64,000 bases of DNA from Didymella arachidicola (taxonomy: Eukaryota > Ascomycota > Dothideomycetes > Pleosporales > Didymellaceae), in NCBI GenBank assembly GCA_016630955.3, contig CM049986.1, positions 1,550,001 through 1,614,000 of the forward strand. Reading direction: 5' to 3'. The notes below the pieces were generated by a model. The model ran no database searches. It was not told the origin of the DNA and was given only the letters and a program-made list of their open reading frames with translations. Below, in pieces: positions 32,767-44,512 of the stretch. Position 1 is the stretch's first letter. The number at the start of each line of letters is the position of its first letter. The position numbers were made by a program, and so were the translations under genes.

Positions 32767-34903
32767 ATGAATGGCGCCGACATCAAGAAGGCCGCCATCA
32801 ACAAGGCGAAGGCGGTCGCGCAGGCGGCCAACGGCAACAGCGGCAAGGCTAAGCGGCGGAAGGGCCAGGACCTGAAGCCCATCATCACGACCGAGGGGCA
32901 GGGCGGCGCGCAGCACGGGTGAGTCTTCTACAGCACTACTTCCCAGCACCACTGCCTTCTAGTACCTTGCACCTTGCACCTTGCACCTTGCACCTACCTA
33001 GCACCCAGCACCCAGCACCCAGTCCTTGCCCTTCACGTCCCCCCACTTGGCGCGATCGCTTTTCAGAGCCCCCCCCCCCCAAGCATGTGCTAACGCCCGC
33101 ACCCCAGCACCACGGCGTCGCCGCTGCAGCAGCACAAAATGCACGCCAACACCCTGAGCCACTCGCCCGACAGCGACAGCAGCTCCGTCGACGAGGCCGA
33201 CAACACGGCCGACGAGGAGGACAGCGAGGACTACTGCAAGGGCGGGTACCACCCCGTCCAGGTCGGCGAGGAGTACAAGGACGGCAAGTACACCATTGTG
33301 CGCAAGCTGGGCTGGGGCCACTTCTCCACCGTCTGGCTGTCCCGCGACAACGCCACCGGCAAGCACGTCGCCCTCAAGGTCGTGCGCTCCGCCGCCCACT
33401 ACACCGAGACGGCCCTCGACGAGATCAAGCTGCTGAAGAAGGTCGTCGACGCCAAGGAGAACCACCCGGGCCGCGCCCACGTCGTCAGCCTGCTCGACTC
33501 GTTCAACCACAAGGGCCCCAATGGCGTCCACGTCTGCATGGTCTTCGAGGTCCTCGGTGAGAACCTGCTCGGCCTGATCAAGCGCTGGAACCACCGCGGC
33601 ATCCCCATGCCCCTCGTCAAGCAGATCACCAAGCAGGTCCTGCTGGGCCTCGACTACCTGCACCGCGAGTGCGGCATCATCCACACCGACCTGAAGCCCG
33701 AGAACGTCCTGATCGAGATTGGCGACGTCGAGCAGATCGTCAAGGCCTACGTCAAGGAGGAGCCCAAGGAGAAGGACTCGGCCGACAGCAGCGACCGCAA
33801 CGGCAGGCGGAGAAGGCGCACGCTGATCACAGGCAGCCAGCCGCTGCCCAGCCCGCTGAACGCCAGCTTCAACCACGCAGAGCTGGGCAGCTTCCCGGGC
33901 AGCGCGCAGAGCCTCAACAAAGTCATGAACGAGAGCACAGGTAAAGAGTCCCCCACGACTATCCCGAGTCCATCATCTTCACAAGACAGTTTTGTAATGA
34001 GTGGTGCTCTAGGCACTTCGTCACAGTCTTCCGGCATGTCCATGGCAGAGCGCCTCGGCCTGAAACCCACCGCCAGCGAGGATGAGGTGCAGAAGCAGCG
34101 CGAGAAGACAGCGTAAGTTCAGGCCCACCCTATGTGACGATCGCCTCTAATATGCGGTAGCGACATCCTCACCAAAGAGGTATCCGGCATCAGTCTCGAC
34201 AAGCAGTCCACCTCCTCGAAAGAAAAGTCCGCCGACAACACACCCGACCTCGCATTCGAAAAGATCTCCGTAAAAATCGCCGATCTAGGAAACGCGTGTT
34301 GGGTTGGCCACCACTTCACAAACGACATCCAGACGCGCCAGTACCGGTCGCCCGAAGTCATCCTAGGCAGCAAATGGGGCGCCAGCACCGACGTCTGGAG
34401 CATGGCAGCTATGGTACCGTTTTCCCCACATCTTCCTCCTCCCTCACACTCACACGCTGCAGACCTTCGAACTCATCACAGGCGACTACCTCTTCGACCC
34501 GCAATCAGGCACCAAGTACGGCAAAGACGACGACCACATCGCGCAGATCATCGAGCTCCTCGGCACATTCCCCAAATCGCTCTGCCTGAGCGGCAAATGG
34601 AGTCAGGAGATTTTCAACCGCAAAGGCGAGTTGCGTAATATTCACCGCCTGCGCCACTGGGCGCTACCGGACGTGCTGCATGAAAAATACCACTTTGGCA
34701 AAGAGGAGAGCAAGGAGATTGCTAGCTTCCTCCTCCCAATGCTGGAACTTCTGCCTGTGGACCGAGCGAACGCAGGAGGCATGGCGAGCCACGAGTGGCT
34801 GAAGGATACCAAGGGAATGGAGGGTGTGGATCTGGGAATTCCGTGCAAGAGCAAGGGTGAAGGGATCGAGGGGTGGGCGACGGAGATCAAGAAGACGAGG
34901 TAG
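32767..34903 (+). CDS. SRPK: SR-protein-specific kinase (Sky1/Dsk1/SRPK type)
   Basis: Model join(32767..32918, 33108..34112, 34161..34413, 34463..34903), 616 aa; introns of 189, 48 and 49 bp. SRPKs phosphorylate RS domains of splicing and mRNA-export factors. Present: a Lys-rich N-tail, EDYCKGGYHPVQVGEEYKDG, glycine loop LGWGHFSTVWLS, VALKVV lysine, LDEIKLLKKV helix C, catalytic loop IIHTDLKPENVLI, then a long spacer insert of about 130 residues (basic RRRRRT cluster, Ser/Pro-rich), then KIADLGNACWVGHHFTNDIQ with DLG for DFG, TRQYRSPEVILGSKWG, and the full C-lobe to residue ~600. The spacer-split kinase domain and DLGNACW are diagnostic. ATG 32767 gives MNGADIKKAAINKAKAVAQ. Contrast with the shortened paralogue at 14.5 kb. 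Confidence 0.95.
32964..33021. repeat. Short tandem repeats inside SRPK intron 1
   Basis: ACCTTGC is repeated four times (32964-32991), followed by GCACCCA three times (33001-33021). Both arrays lie in the 189-bp first intron and explain its length relative to the other introns. Confidence 0.85.
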
Positions 34904-35309
34904 GCGATCATCTCTACATATCGGTATGATTGCAGGGCTGCGTTACGACGTTATGAGGCGGAAGGACTGCTTTGGGCATGTGCATGTACGGTCGGTCATT
35001 GGCAAGGAGCAGGCGAAAGGGAGCGAATTGAGAGTTAGAGCACGCTGGAAGAGCAGGGTCAGACAATCGATCTTGGTTTCCCGGTCGATCAATTTCATTC
35101 TGGCAAGGGATATGATCGCGTTGAATTGTTAGAGTTGGGCTAGGCGTTGTTTCGAAATGGAGCATTCTTACCCTTGGCCTGTGGTCCAGCAGTGCACTCA
35201 CCCTCTAAACAGCAACCGTCTTGCGAATACTGGCCATCTTAGGAGCCTCCAAGTCATTAGCCGCAATCGTGCGTCGTTCTATCAGCTCCCCATCTATGCA
35301 ACCACGACT
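34904..35309. other. Intergenic between convergent SRPK and GH16 genes
   Basis: 406 bp of 3' flank. Nothing else seen. Confidence 0.4.
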
Positions 35310-36550
35310 CTACCGTACCAGCATCATCAGCATGCCAAGCGCGACGTACTGCCATCCACCAACATCGAGCCTCAGCGCCGGACTATTAGACACCTGCACA
35401 AACGTCGCGCTCGCGCTCGCACTCGCCGTCGACCCCGTCCCCGTCCCCGTCCCCGTCGAATTCGCCGTCCCCGTCCCCGTCGAATTCGCCGACGCCACAC
35501 CCGTCGTCGACGACGCATTCGCCGCGCTCCCTCCCGCCCCCGTAATCCCCTCCGACCCCGACAACGCCGACGAACTCGAATTCGCATCATCCTTATCGCT
35601 AACCTCGATACTCTTATAATCCCCCGTCAGATCCCCGTACGCATAACTCGCACCCGGATTCTCATTCACAACCTCCACCTTCTCCAACACCATCGTAAAC
35701 GGCCCGGCGGCGTAGTCGGTCGAGCCGCCCGCCCACTCAATCGTACCTTCGTCGTTGCTGCTGTCGCCCCCGGCCCAGATGCCGATGCGGATGTTCATGG
35801 GGGTTTGCGGGTAGTTTTTCCCCGCGACGGCGTCGGCGTAGTTTAGCGTGCGGATCGCGACGTTGTCGATGAGCCAGGTGGTTGCGGATGCAGTCCAGGT
35901 GACGGTGTAGTTGTGCGACTTTGTCTGTGTGTCTGCGACGGTATGCCAGGCGGCGCGGTCGTAGGATGTCGTGTTTCCTTTTCCTGGGAGCGGGGTTAGC
36001 ATTGGGATGGTGGCGAGCTGTGTGCGAGGAGGAGGGAGGATGGATGGTTTATGAAAGAGAAGGGGCGCTTACCGAAGTAGTTCGTTTGCACTTTCGACGC
36101 GTAGTCGGTGCCGCCGAGCCACTCCCAGTCCAACTCATCCAGATCATCGCTCTGTAGGATCGCGCTCGATACTATGCCCGTCCCCGGCGCGGCTTTGAGG
36201 AAGAACGACACGCGACCGAAGAATATGTACCATTTCGATTGGATGGTCGGGTAGTCGCCAGACTTTGCAATGGTGAACTCCGCACCGGAAGACGTGTACT
36301 TTATGCTGCCGGCGGTGATGTTCCAGGCGTCGTTATCGGCCCCGGACGTAGTGAAGTCGTGCGTGTAGGTGCTGGCGGCGAGGCCGGTGTCGGCTGGGCA
36401 TGCTGGGTGGGGATCAGTTTCTTATCACGGCAGTGTGTGTGTGAGGCGCTGACTCTTCTCAGTGGGGTTGCATGATGTGGTTGTTTGGGCGAATGCGCTG
36501 GATGCCGCGACGAGAAGGGTAACCCAGGTTGTACGTTTAGGAAGCATCAT
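35310..36550 (-). CDS. CRH1: GH16 CRH-type cell-wall transglycosylase, GPI-anchored
   Basis: Model complement(join(35310..35983, 36073..36402, 36454..36550)), 366 aa; introns of 89 and 51 bp. Signal peptide MMLPKRTTWVTLLVAASSAF with cut near AFA-QT. CNPTEKTCPADTGL gives the paired cysteines of the family, and the catalytic motif DELDWEWLGG (ExDxE) lies near residue 120. CRH enzymes link chitin to beta-glucans in the wall. The domain continues with YDRAAWHTVADTQTKSHNYT and TPMNIRIGIWAGGDSSNDEG. The tail is Ser/Thr/Gly-rich with Asn-Ser-Thr-Gly-Thr-Gly repeats from a CCCCGT tandem array, and ends in the hydrophobic GPI signal GWQYVALGMLMMLVR. Two adjacent ATGs at 36550 and 36547 could start translation. 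Confidence 0.93.
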
Positions 36551-38098
36551 GATAACCACGAAGTAAGGCGATATCCGAGTGCTGACTGCTTGTCCAACAC
36601 TCTGCAACAAACAAAAAGATGAGGAAATTCTATACAAGAAACAAGCCCAGCATCACCGGAAACAAAGCCTCCTTAAACCCCCCAAACACCAGCCACACCC
36701 CTACTGTGTACGTACCACTCGTATACACCGGCGTCCCCCCTCGCAGAAACACCGAATCCCATACCCAAGCCACCCCAAGCCCACCCACGGACGCAGGAGC
36801 TAACAAAAGAAACGAAAAGTGCCGATGCAGGCACACCGTTGTTGCGAATGGACGTCAAATTATGCTTTGGACGCGCGCGGCGTGACGACGCCGCCCCACC
36901 CGCCCAGTCGACACTAATTTCTGGGAGCTGGACGTGCCATGAGAGTCGGGATATCCGTCTGGACCGGGGAGTACGAAATGCGCTCGTTTTCTTTTACGAG
37001 GAATCATTCACAGGAACACCACGTTAGGCCTCCTACTTGTGCGTGTAGGCATCAACACTACAACGCATTTATCTAGTCAGACCTATGTGATAACGTAGAG
37101 GGAGAAATTCTCCATCTACCTAGATACTTGTTTTACTGATTTATGCAAAGCTGTTGTTGCTATAGCGTGTGTAATAGAGAGAGTTTGGTTGATGTCCGGC
37201 TAGTGATTGAGGTCCTCATTAAAAACGAGCTCCTTCGAATTGCTCCTTTGTTGTTCAGAGGCGGCGGATGGGGAAAGGGGTGGTTGTAGTTTCTGTGTAA
37301 TTGGGAGTGTGCGAGGCTCCATGCGGCGGCGCTTTGCGATCAGACTGGTTTCTGCGCTGTGTCGAGGAGATTAGATACGATGCGTTGTTGGATGATGTGT
37401 TGTGCAGGTGTTGTGCGCGGAGTCGCGCGGAAGGACTGCGGACGCGGACATCAGCTGGAGAAGTGGCGTTGGGTCGATGTGCGCCACGTGGGAAATAGAT
37501 TGTTCATGGCAGGCCGAGTGCGATGTTCGTTGCCCAGCCACTTCTCTATGCAACACCGTTGCATCTCGTGGCCGTGAGTACGCGTTGCATAGCGACAAGG
37601 TATGGGCGCTGCGCGATGCTGCGAATGTGGTGGTGCGTCGATTCCCGAGGCCAGAAATAGAATGCGCGCGCTATCGACCGTTGGTACCGGATAGACATAA
37701 CGGCTTTCGCTGCGCCTCAGGAGGATCTTCGATGTTCTCTCGATAATTTTATGGTTGGGTTGTGCTGTCGGCCGAGAGATATGGCATTGTCGGCGCTGTT
37801 TGGTGCGCAGGGAGTAGGACTCTTCTGCTTCTATAATCTACTTGAAGAAAAAGTCTCTTTGTTAAGACTGTAACAATCTTTAATCTGCTATGCTAGCTAT
37901 CAAATACTGTTTGGGATGTGTAGAAATGTCGACGGGTAAATAAGCATATATGAGGTGAAGTAAATCATACAGACGGTGATGTACGTCTATGTGAGACAAA
38001 TCACCTTTGCAAACTCCAGACATTTCCTCTTATGTTGCTAGTTGAATATTCGGAAAGCAGCCTAGGCTCGCACTGTTGTTCGTCCTCCTGTACGCGCA
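36551..38098. other. 1.5-kb gene-poor region
   Basis: No gene recognised on either strand. ORFs up to 114 codons (37402-37746) have random-looking composition. 37830-38030 is AT-rich. Confidence 0.4.
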
Positions 38099-39003
38099 CT
38101 ATCGATGGTACTGGTAGTGATTCGGGAGTTTCTCCCAAAGCATGCTCTTCACCTCCTTCAAGCACTCCTCTTTCCTATGCATTTGCAAATCCGGCCACCC
38201 ATGCTTCCTGTACATAGGTTGAGGCAATTCCGGAACACCACGTGGAATCGGATGGCCGTCCTCATGCGTGGTAGTCCAACCATCAATAACCTGATGGCTG
38301 TTTTTGGGCACGAAGTTCAGGTTACGAAGTTGATTCTTCAGCGTCTCGAAAAAATCACTCACGGGTCAGCAAGGGCCCCAGTCAAGCTTGTCATCAGACT
38401 CTGCGTTTGAGTCGGCATTCGAGTCTGTGTTGCTCTCGGTATCACTGGCATCTACTCCTCCTCCTCCTCCTCCTCCTCCTCCTCCTCCTCATCCTCATCC
38501 TCCTCTTGTTCTTCTTCGTTGTCGTCGCCAAACGACGGTCCTGGCGAGGCAGAGGCCAGGATCTCCTCCGGACACGCCTGCCAATGCACAATCCCGTACT
38601 TGGTGTCTAGCAAGAGCATATTATTCAGGCAAGACTTCCACGTCAGCCCCAGATAGCGCGACGGTATGCGGCCACCAAACAGATCATCGTCGCCCTGCGA
38701 CATCAACAGCAGGCCTTCAGGGTATGAGTCGACCGGCACGGCGGTCCAATCCATCGCGTAACACCCAGGCAGCACTTGAGGATGATTTGAGTAAGGCTTG
38801 TCTGCGACATAAGGCAGATTCCGCATCAGCTCAAGCACTGCGTTGGTTTTTCGCAAGCTGTACAAGTGTGGCGGCTTGAGAGAAGATCACCCGTTTGGAG
38901 GAGGGGTAACGATGAAGGATGGGTCCATGAACATCGCTGCGAGGGACTCATAGTAGTCGCGGATTGCGTCGACACATTCTGCTTGCGAGTATATGGGTTG
39001 CAT
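38099..39003 (-). pseudogene. Broken orphan gene with acidic repeat
   Basis: Reading from ATG 39003, MQPIYSQAECVDAIRDYYES and MFMDPSFIVTPPPNG run to TGA 38880-38878. The same frame continues SSLKPPHLYSLRKTNAVLEL through PEGLLLMSQGDDDLFGGRIP and YLGLTWKSCLNNMLLLDTKY into a Glu run coded by a (GAG)n tract that ends at TAG. A shifted frame then gives DASDTESNTDSNADSNAESD and DKLDWGPC, another TGA, and in that frame VSDFFETLKNQLRNLNFVPK to the end NHYQYHR. Two TGA codons (both one transition from TGG) and one length change in the repeat separate coherent segments. Very short or alternative introns could remove single lesions but not all. Family not recognised. Confidence 0.75.
38455..38490. repeat. 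(CTC)12 trinucleotide tract
   Basis: Twelve CTC units on the plus strand encode Glu (GAG) on the minus strand. The reading frame of the orphan pseudogene is lost across this tract, as replication slippage would cause. Confidence 0.9.
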
Positions 39004-39317
39004 CTTTTGGCTTGAAGCGAAGGCTGGCAAGTTGTCGTGGGAGGGGAGGGTTGCTGAAGTGGAGTGATTCTGGTTCTCTTTAATTGCTGGATACTAAGCC
39101 TACGCAGTGGCTAACTGCATATGGAAACAGATTAAGATCATTGACTTGGCTTCCATAGCAGGTTCAACAAGGATAGGATTACGGAAATCACTGGTATAAG
39201 GAATAAGTCAACTTGCGATCCGCTCTCCATTGCTTTCATCTCGACATGCAACAGCGTACAAACTTCAACCAAAGGACTTGGTATCAAGATCCTTCTGACT
39301 TCCCTATCGAAAACTGG

Positions 39318-39773
39318 CTACTGGTCGGTAGCAATACAGTAAGCATATCCAGGCCACAGTCCCGTACAGTGTGACCGGAGCGCCGGATTGATCTCATACA
39401 GTCTCTCAAGTGCAATAGCCGCCGTTTTGATCATTTCAAAGCAGTAAAAAATTCCATGTCTCTGCGAAACCTAGTTGATAGTCCAATGACCATTCTGCGT
39501 CGCCCAGATCCCTCCCTGGCTGCTATTCACTTCCGGGTTATTCGAACTCATATTACATCCCAGACGGTCCCTTCAGGCCTAAGAAACGTCCATAAATGCT
39601 GAGGGTTCAACTTAAAGCAGAATCAGGGAGCTTGCATTACTTAGCATGTCAAGTGCTTTCCACACAGGTAATCTAGCGTTCAACAGTTGCGTAAAGTTGT
39701 CCATGATGATACTGCCATTAACAATTATAACCAGCGGCATGCCGTCACAAGCAATAATTGCAAAACAGTAACC
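39318..39773 (-). pseudogene. Relic of a LysM-domain protein
   Basis: Two coding-like segments on the minus strand. 39773-39612 reads GYCFAIIACDGMPLVIIVNG and on to a TAA. 39551-39318 reads MSSNNPEVNSSQGGIWATQN, then GHWTIN, an in-frame TAG at 39473, VSQRHGIFYCFEMIKTAAIA and LERLYEINPALRSHCTGLWP-GYAYC. The last part matches the end of a fungal LysM module (x-WNP-x2-x-DC-x-GLW-x-GYYYC-V). LysM proteins bind chitin and, when secreted, can mask fungal chitin from hosts. Nonsense codons and frame breaks make it non-functional as read. Possible further exon traces lie between 39780 and 40020. Confidence 0.6.
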
Positions 39774-40400
39774 CGTCGCTTGCGCGTCAGTGTTGCACTT
39801 ACTGAGTGCGGCGGTTCACGAACGAGACCAATCTAGGCTGCTCTCATTCACCTGGGCCGATTCCGCGCACATCTTGTGCTCTCGAATGTGCCTCATGTTC
39901 CACATTGCACACATCTGCACGGGAGACATCCCAGGCAGAAGCTGCTCAACTCGGACTCCATTGTAACAAAGTAGCTTATCACCGACTGCCCAACGTTGTC
40001 TGTCCCCCTCTTGCGTGAGCTAATTGTACGATATTGCACAACCTGAGCTTGTGGTAAGCGAGTACGTCCGTCAGCGCAAGAGCTGCGACTCTCCTTCAGA
40101 TAGCGACAAAGGGGCCGGGTCGTGACGATGGCCAGCTGTGCGTCGAATTATGAAATAGTGAAGTAGATCTATTCAGCTGTGACAAGTAAACATCAGAGTG
40201 TGGAAGAGGCCGTGCCAGAGTGGTTGTGTTACTATTCTAATGATTGTAGTATTGTGCTACTAGCAAGCAGTGATATGTACAAGAAGGTGCGCAGTCGCTT
40301 ATGCCAAATAAAGTCCATATATTCCATTCGTCCCAGATTTATATATCTTCGTACCAAGCCAATTGAGCTGACGTCTCAGAGGACTGATCAGCCAAACGGC
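39774..40400. other. Intergenic upstream of the LysM relic
   Basis: A coding-like minus-strand stretch about 39840-40000 (DKLLCYNGVRVEQLLPGMSP) may belong to the relic. The remainder is featureless. Confidence 0.35.
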
Positions 40401-40871
40401 TTACTCAAGCTTGACGGGGGATTGCACAAGCGTGATGTAAGCAGGTGAGGTGCCCTGGCAAACGTAGTCGTCGGGTCCAGCACCACCGGCACGGCAGTAG
40501 TTTGAAATAGAGGTAGTAGCGACATACTGGACGCTATCGGAGACATCCTGCCTCAGGAGAAGCCCGGAGCGGTCGTCCTGGTAGGAGAAGTAGATAAAGG
40601 AGTTATCGCCACACTTGTAGAACTTGCCGGCCTCAACAGTGCTGTTAGATGCGCAGTTGAAGTCGAGGGAGGCCCCGTTGGTGGCCGTGATGTCAAAGCT
40701 GAGCGAGCTGATGGCCTTCCCGTCGAGCTTGCGAGCGAAGAAGTTGTCGATCTTCCAGACGTAGTCACCCTCCTGAACGACGGGGCAGGTCTCGTTGCGG
40801 GTCTCGAGAGGAGCCGCCATGGAGAAGCCGGCGGAGGCGAGGAGAGAGGCGGCAATAACCTTGAACTGCAT
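40401..40871 (-). CDS. Secreted Alt a 1-like (AA1-domain) protein
   Basis: Single exon, 156 aa. Signal peptide MQFKVIAASLLASAGFSMA, mature chain from APLETRNETCP. The AA1 fold, a beta-barrel unique to fungi, shows YVWKIDNFFARKLDGKAISS, FDITATNGASLDFNCAS, GKFYKCGDNSFIYFSYQDD and the C-terminal pair NYCRAGGAGPDDYVCQG. Cysteines are at 29, 73, 87, 126 and 138. Relatives include the Alternaria major allergen and secreted elicitors of plant responses; role here is inferred only as an extracellular protein, possibly host-facing. A full CRE lies 191 bp upstream and a TGAT repeat in the leader. Confidence 0.9.
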   Translation of the reverse strand: MQFKVIAASLLASAGFSMAAPLETRNETCPVVQEGDYVWKIDNFFARKLDGKAISSLSFDITATNGASLDFNCASNSTVEAGKFYKCGDNSFIYFSYQDDRSGLLLRQDVSDSVQYVATTSISNYCRAGGAGPDDYVCQGTSPAYITLVQSPVKLE

Positions 40872-42701
40872 TTTGAAGATGATGTTTATTTGACATTGAC
40901 GATGACGTTCGAAGTTGGTATTGGCTGTGGAAATGTAGTTGCTTGTTTGGAGACGATTGATTGATTGATTGTTTGATCATGTTCCTCCTAGTGACATTCT
41001 ATAGACTTATATACCTTTCTTTGATACTTCTTCTGTGGACCGAGCGCGCATCCGATCTGCCTGACGTCAATCAACACTGCATCCCTACATGGCACACGGA
41101 GAGGAGACACGTGGGTATTAGTTGCCAAATACGAACAGGGAATGTAACTGCAAAATAAGCGACGCCAAAATTGGAATACTTCTATACCCCATGCGGCTAC
41201 CGCGCACCCTATGCGGCGATTGTGGTGCAAATCCGCCGACAGTAATGGTTGGCCCATGGAACGTGGGCGCAGCGGAGAATTCGGCAGAATTCGTGCAGTG
41301 CTGCTGCCCGTAAACGCTCAAGCCACCATGCCGAGCCATACGACGATTGACGTGTGTGTCCCCATCGCCCTCCAACGACGTTCCATCGCTTCCTACGCTG
41401 AAGAGAACACGCTAACAGTACACGTCTGCCAAGCAGGGCAGCAGATGGTTGGGGTTGCCTCCGTTTCTTCCGGTGTCACTTCCCCACGATGTGATGGTGC
41501 ATGGAAGTTATTTTTGGATCTTGGACATCGCCACGATGGCAGGTTTCAAGGTGGTATTCCAAGCGACCGACTTGCTCGCGGCAAACATTGAGTACATATA
41601 AGAGGTATCTATGCGCGAACAAAGTTTACGGTGACCTGACTGGACTCAGAATCGTGTAGAAACGCATTGACAGAGCCAGATCAAGTTTCTCATTGAGAAG
41701 ATTCACGTATTGACGCCTGTGTAGCGTACTCATGGGATGTTCTTCGGTTGCACCCACACCGACTTTGAAGCTTGGCTTTGAACCATGAAACCGACTGCAA
41801 CGATTGCGGCAATTTTTGATGCCTAACAGGCCGATCGCAAGACCACCGTGATACTGCGGTACAAGGGGGTGCTTGAACGGGCTGGAAATACGAGGTGTCC
41901 TACAGACGTTTCTCGAGGTTTCTGAATGGCCAGTACGTATATTGAACGGCTCTTATTGGTTGTTCTGCGATCGACACCGACCCTCGTTTTCCAGTCCCTT
42001 CATGCCCCCCTTTGTAGGGGGCATAAGTATTGTGGGCGGGGAACGGCGTCCAGGGTTGCGGACCGAAACACTGGGATTGTTATCTATACTTTCATCAAAT
42101 TAAATAGTCATAATCGCTGACTTATACGCTATCCGGCGACTTACAAATAATAAAACTTTTGATACACGTGGATTACGCGTCTGAGTCCACGAGCCCCTTA
42201 AAGACCCATCCACCCCTACCACAGTAATATTAGACCGAAGCGGAGAGCTGCGGTGGATGAAGTTGGGTGGTGGAATCATGACATCATGGGCGGCGCTCGG
42301 GTGAGGCTGATGATCTTGCCCCACATGCGCCAGTGCGCCAGGTCTGTGCCGCACCCTGTGACCTCACGTCTTCGTATCACACGCCACCAGCTGTCGCTCA
42401 AATCTCATTTCACGTTGGGCGCGAAATTGTTCGTGTTCTTCTGAGGAAAATTGCAGGCCCGAATGGATAACAACGTTTGGTCGATCTAACGATGTACGGT
42501 TGATGCTCACGAAGAGATCCACTCCAGGGCTTGAATCACGACCGTGTCTACAGACTGTAGCTCATACCACAGATTGCTTTGTTTCCTTATTTGTGCTTGC
42601 GCTATTCCAGCGTTCAACTCGCAAATAGAAATATCCTAAGAATTGGTACCAGGCATGTGAGATCCTCAGACGAGGCTCCAGCCGTTAACATTCTGCGCTG
42701 T
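40872..42701. other. 1.8-kb intergenic region
   Basis: Holds the Alt a 1-like gene's leader with (TTGA)n near 40956-40972 and the CRE at 41062. From 41.1 to 42.7 kb no gene is recognisable; the 126-codon ORF 41211-41591 has no family signal. Confidence 0.4.
41062..41069. promoter_or_regulatory. CRE site TGACGTCA upstream of the Alt a 1-like gene
   Basis: Complete 8-bp palindrome 191 bp upstream of the ATG at 40871. ATF/CREB bZIP proteins bind this site in fungi. An isolated 8-mer can occur by chance; the position and the similar site above the 67-aa gene raise its value. Confidence 0.45.
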
Positions 42702-44037
42702 TCACGGTTGGGTTACCAAAGATAACTCCGCCTCGATGACGCTCTCCACAGCCCTCGGATGCCTCGATATACTGTTGATACTGAATCCAGCCTCTTTCAA
42801 CAGATTAGTCCAGTGCTGTTCGGTTCTCTCCAGCCCACTAACACAATTCATCAGTTGCAGATCTAAGGTGGTCATGAGACTCGTTGCTCCCTTCGCTGGC
42901 AACACGACCTCATAGATCAACAACTTGGAGTATCCTTGCTTCATAGCACCCTTCATATTCGCAAGCATTCGGAGAACGTCTGCATCTGGCCAGTCGTGCG
43001 GGACGGCGTGGAAGAAATATGCACGAGCATTAACGAGCGGTTGAGGGGTGAAGAAGTCGTACGCCATCTTCTTTACCCGCGAGTCCAGTTCTTCAGGGGT
43101 CATAGCCACTACCTCAGGTGTGTCCTGCACAAACAGAACATCGGAGGGTAGGTCTGGATGTCTTGCCAGCAGACGCTCTGTATCGAGTCCGTGCGCGCCC
43201 CCGATGTCGACAAACAAAGGTGTGCCGTTCTTTAAATCCGCACCCAAGACCAGCTCAGTAGTGTCGTACACATCCGTCCAGGGCATCTTGTGATTGCGTA
43301 GGGCGGTCATGAGACCGATGAAAGAGCTGCCAAGTCGATCTGGATCGTTCGCGCAGGTCGCGAAGAAGTCTGGTCCGCCCGTCATGTCGGCGTAGTTGTC
43401 AAGCTTTGACTTGTCCAGTGGGTCCTGGTAGTTGTACTTTCTAAGAAACTTCGCAAGATTCACACCACTTGGGATGGTATGATCAAGACTGCTAAAGTCA
43501 ACACATGCAATTCGAAACGAACCATGGTTGAATGTCTGTGCTTACCCACACTGGATGATCTGGTCGGCGTGGGTTGATGCGTCGCCCATCGCTCGAGTAT
43601 ACGGTGTGAGCTTCCACTCATCCACGTCCGTCTCCTCAAGCACATAAAGGGCACTGAGATGTTTCAAAAACCGTCCTGTCGACTGTCAAAGCCCGCTGTA
43701 ACGAAGATCTTTTTGACTCACGCAACAAAGTTGGCTCAGCTTTTGCTTCACACCAGTCGAGGATGGTCTCAAGCTGCACTGGCCTTCCTACGCTCTGCTT
43801 TTCAGCTTCCGCCCATTTTCTCCAGATGCCAAGATCCGAGCCTATCTGCAGTCCAGCAACTAGAACAGGAGTTTCAAAGGCCAGACTCCAGCCGCGTTCG
43901 AATGGCGTCTCAAGTCTCGCTAAGAGGCGACGTGCTGCCTCTTTTCCGGCATAGCGGTCAGCATCTGACTGGAAAGACGATTTGTCGATCGAGTCGAGGA
44001 CGCGAATGGTCTCCTGATGATCAGCTGTGGAAGTCAT
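42702..44037 (-). CDS. SAM-dependent O-methyltransferase (fungal secondary-metabolism type)
   Basis: Model complement(join(42702..43488, 43546..43675, 43722..44037)), 410 aa; introns of 57 and 46 bp. The N-terminal dimerisation/winged-helix part contains YAGKEAARRLLARLETPFER and, across the first intron, RRFLKHLSALYVLEETDVDE. The SAM site is LFVDIGGAHGLDTERLLARH near residue 241, with Ala where many relatives have Gly. The catalytic His follows in FFHAVPHDWPDADVLRMLAN near residue 312. Family members methylate hydroxyls of aromatic polyketides such as sterigmatocystin precursors. No PKS or NRPS is in the window, so the substrate is unknown and it may be an orphan tailoring enzyme. Confidence 0.9.
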
Positions 44038-44512
44038 GACCGCTTTGGTAGACCTGGTTTTCTGGATTCACGACATCTCTGCGCATGGCTATCATCCTTA
44101 TACAAGCCTACTGACTCGTCAAGCTACTCCATCTGTACATGAAACAGGTACGTCCGACTCGTTGTTCCTCGGGCTATGATGATGGAAGAGACATCCATCG
44201 AACCAAGTTTGACCCCACGCTGCTGTGCCGCGATAAAGTGGGTCTTGAGGCACTTTATGAGGCGTGGCATGATCTCAGCGGGTTGTTGAACCTTCTGGAG
44301 CAGCGCAGGATTCGTACCTTGAGGATTTTTCAAAGATTATGTGGCCAACAAAGCGGATGCGCAGATCCAAATGGCAATTGATATGTGGACAGAGGTGCGA
44401 CCGGGTTATTTTTATGATGCCACAAATGCCCACAAATCTCTAAGCCTGTCGCTTTATTTCCATAGAAATCTATGTACGGCTGTTATGTACAAGCGCATTA
44501 TACTGAAGGTTA
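44038..44512. other. Intergenic between receptor 3' end and O-methyltransferase start
   Basis: 475 bp. Small ORFs on both strands (44124-44333 minus, 44139-44381 plus) are unsupported. It should contain the O-methyltransferase promoter. Confidence 0.4.
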
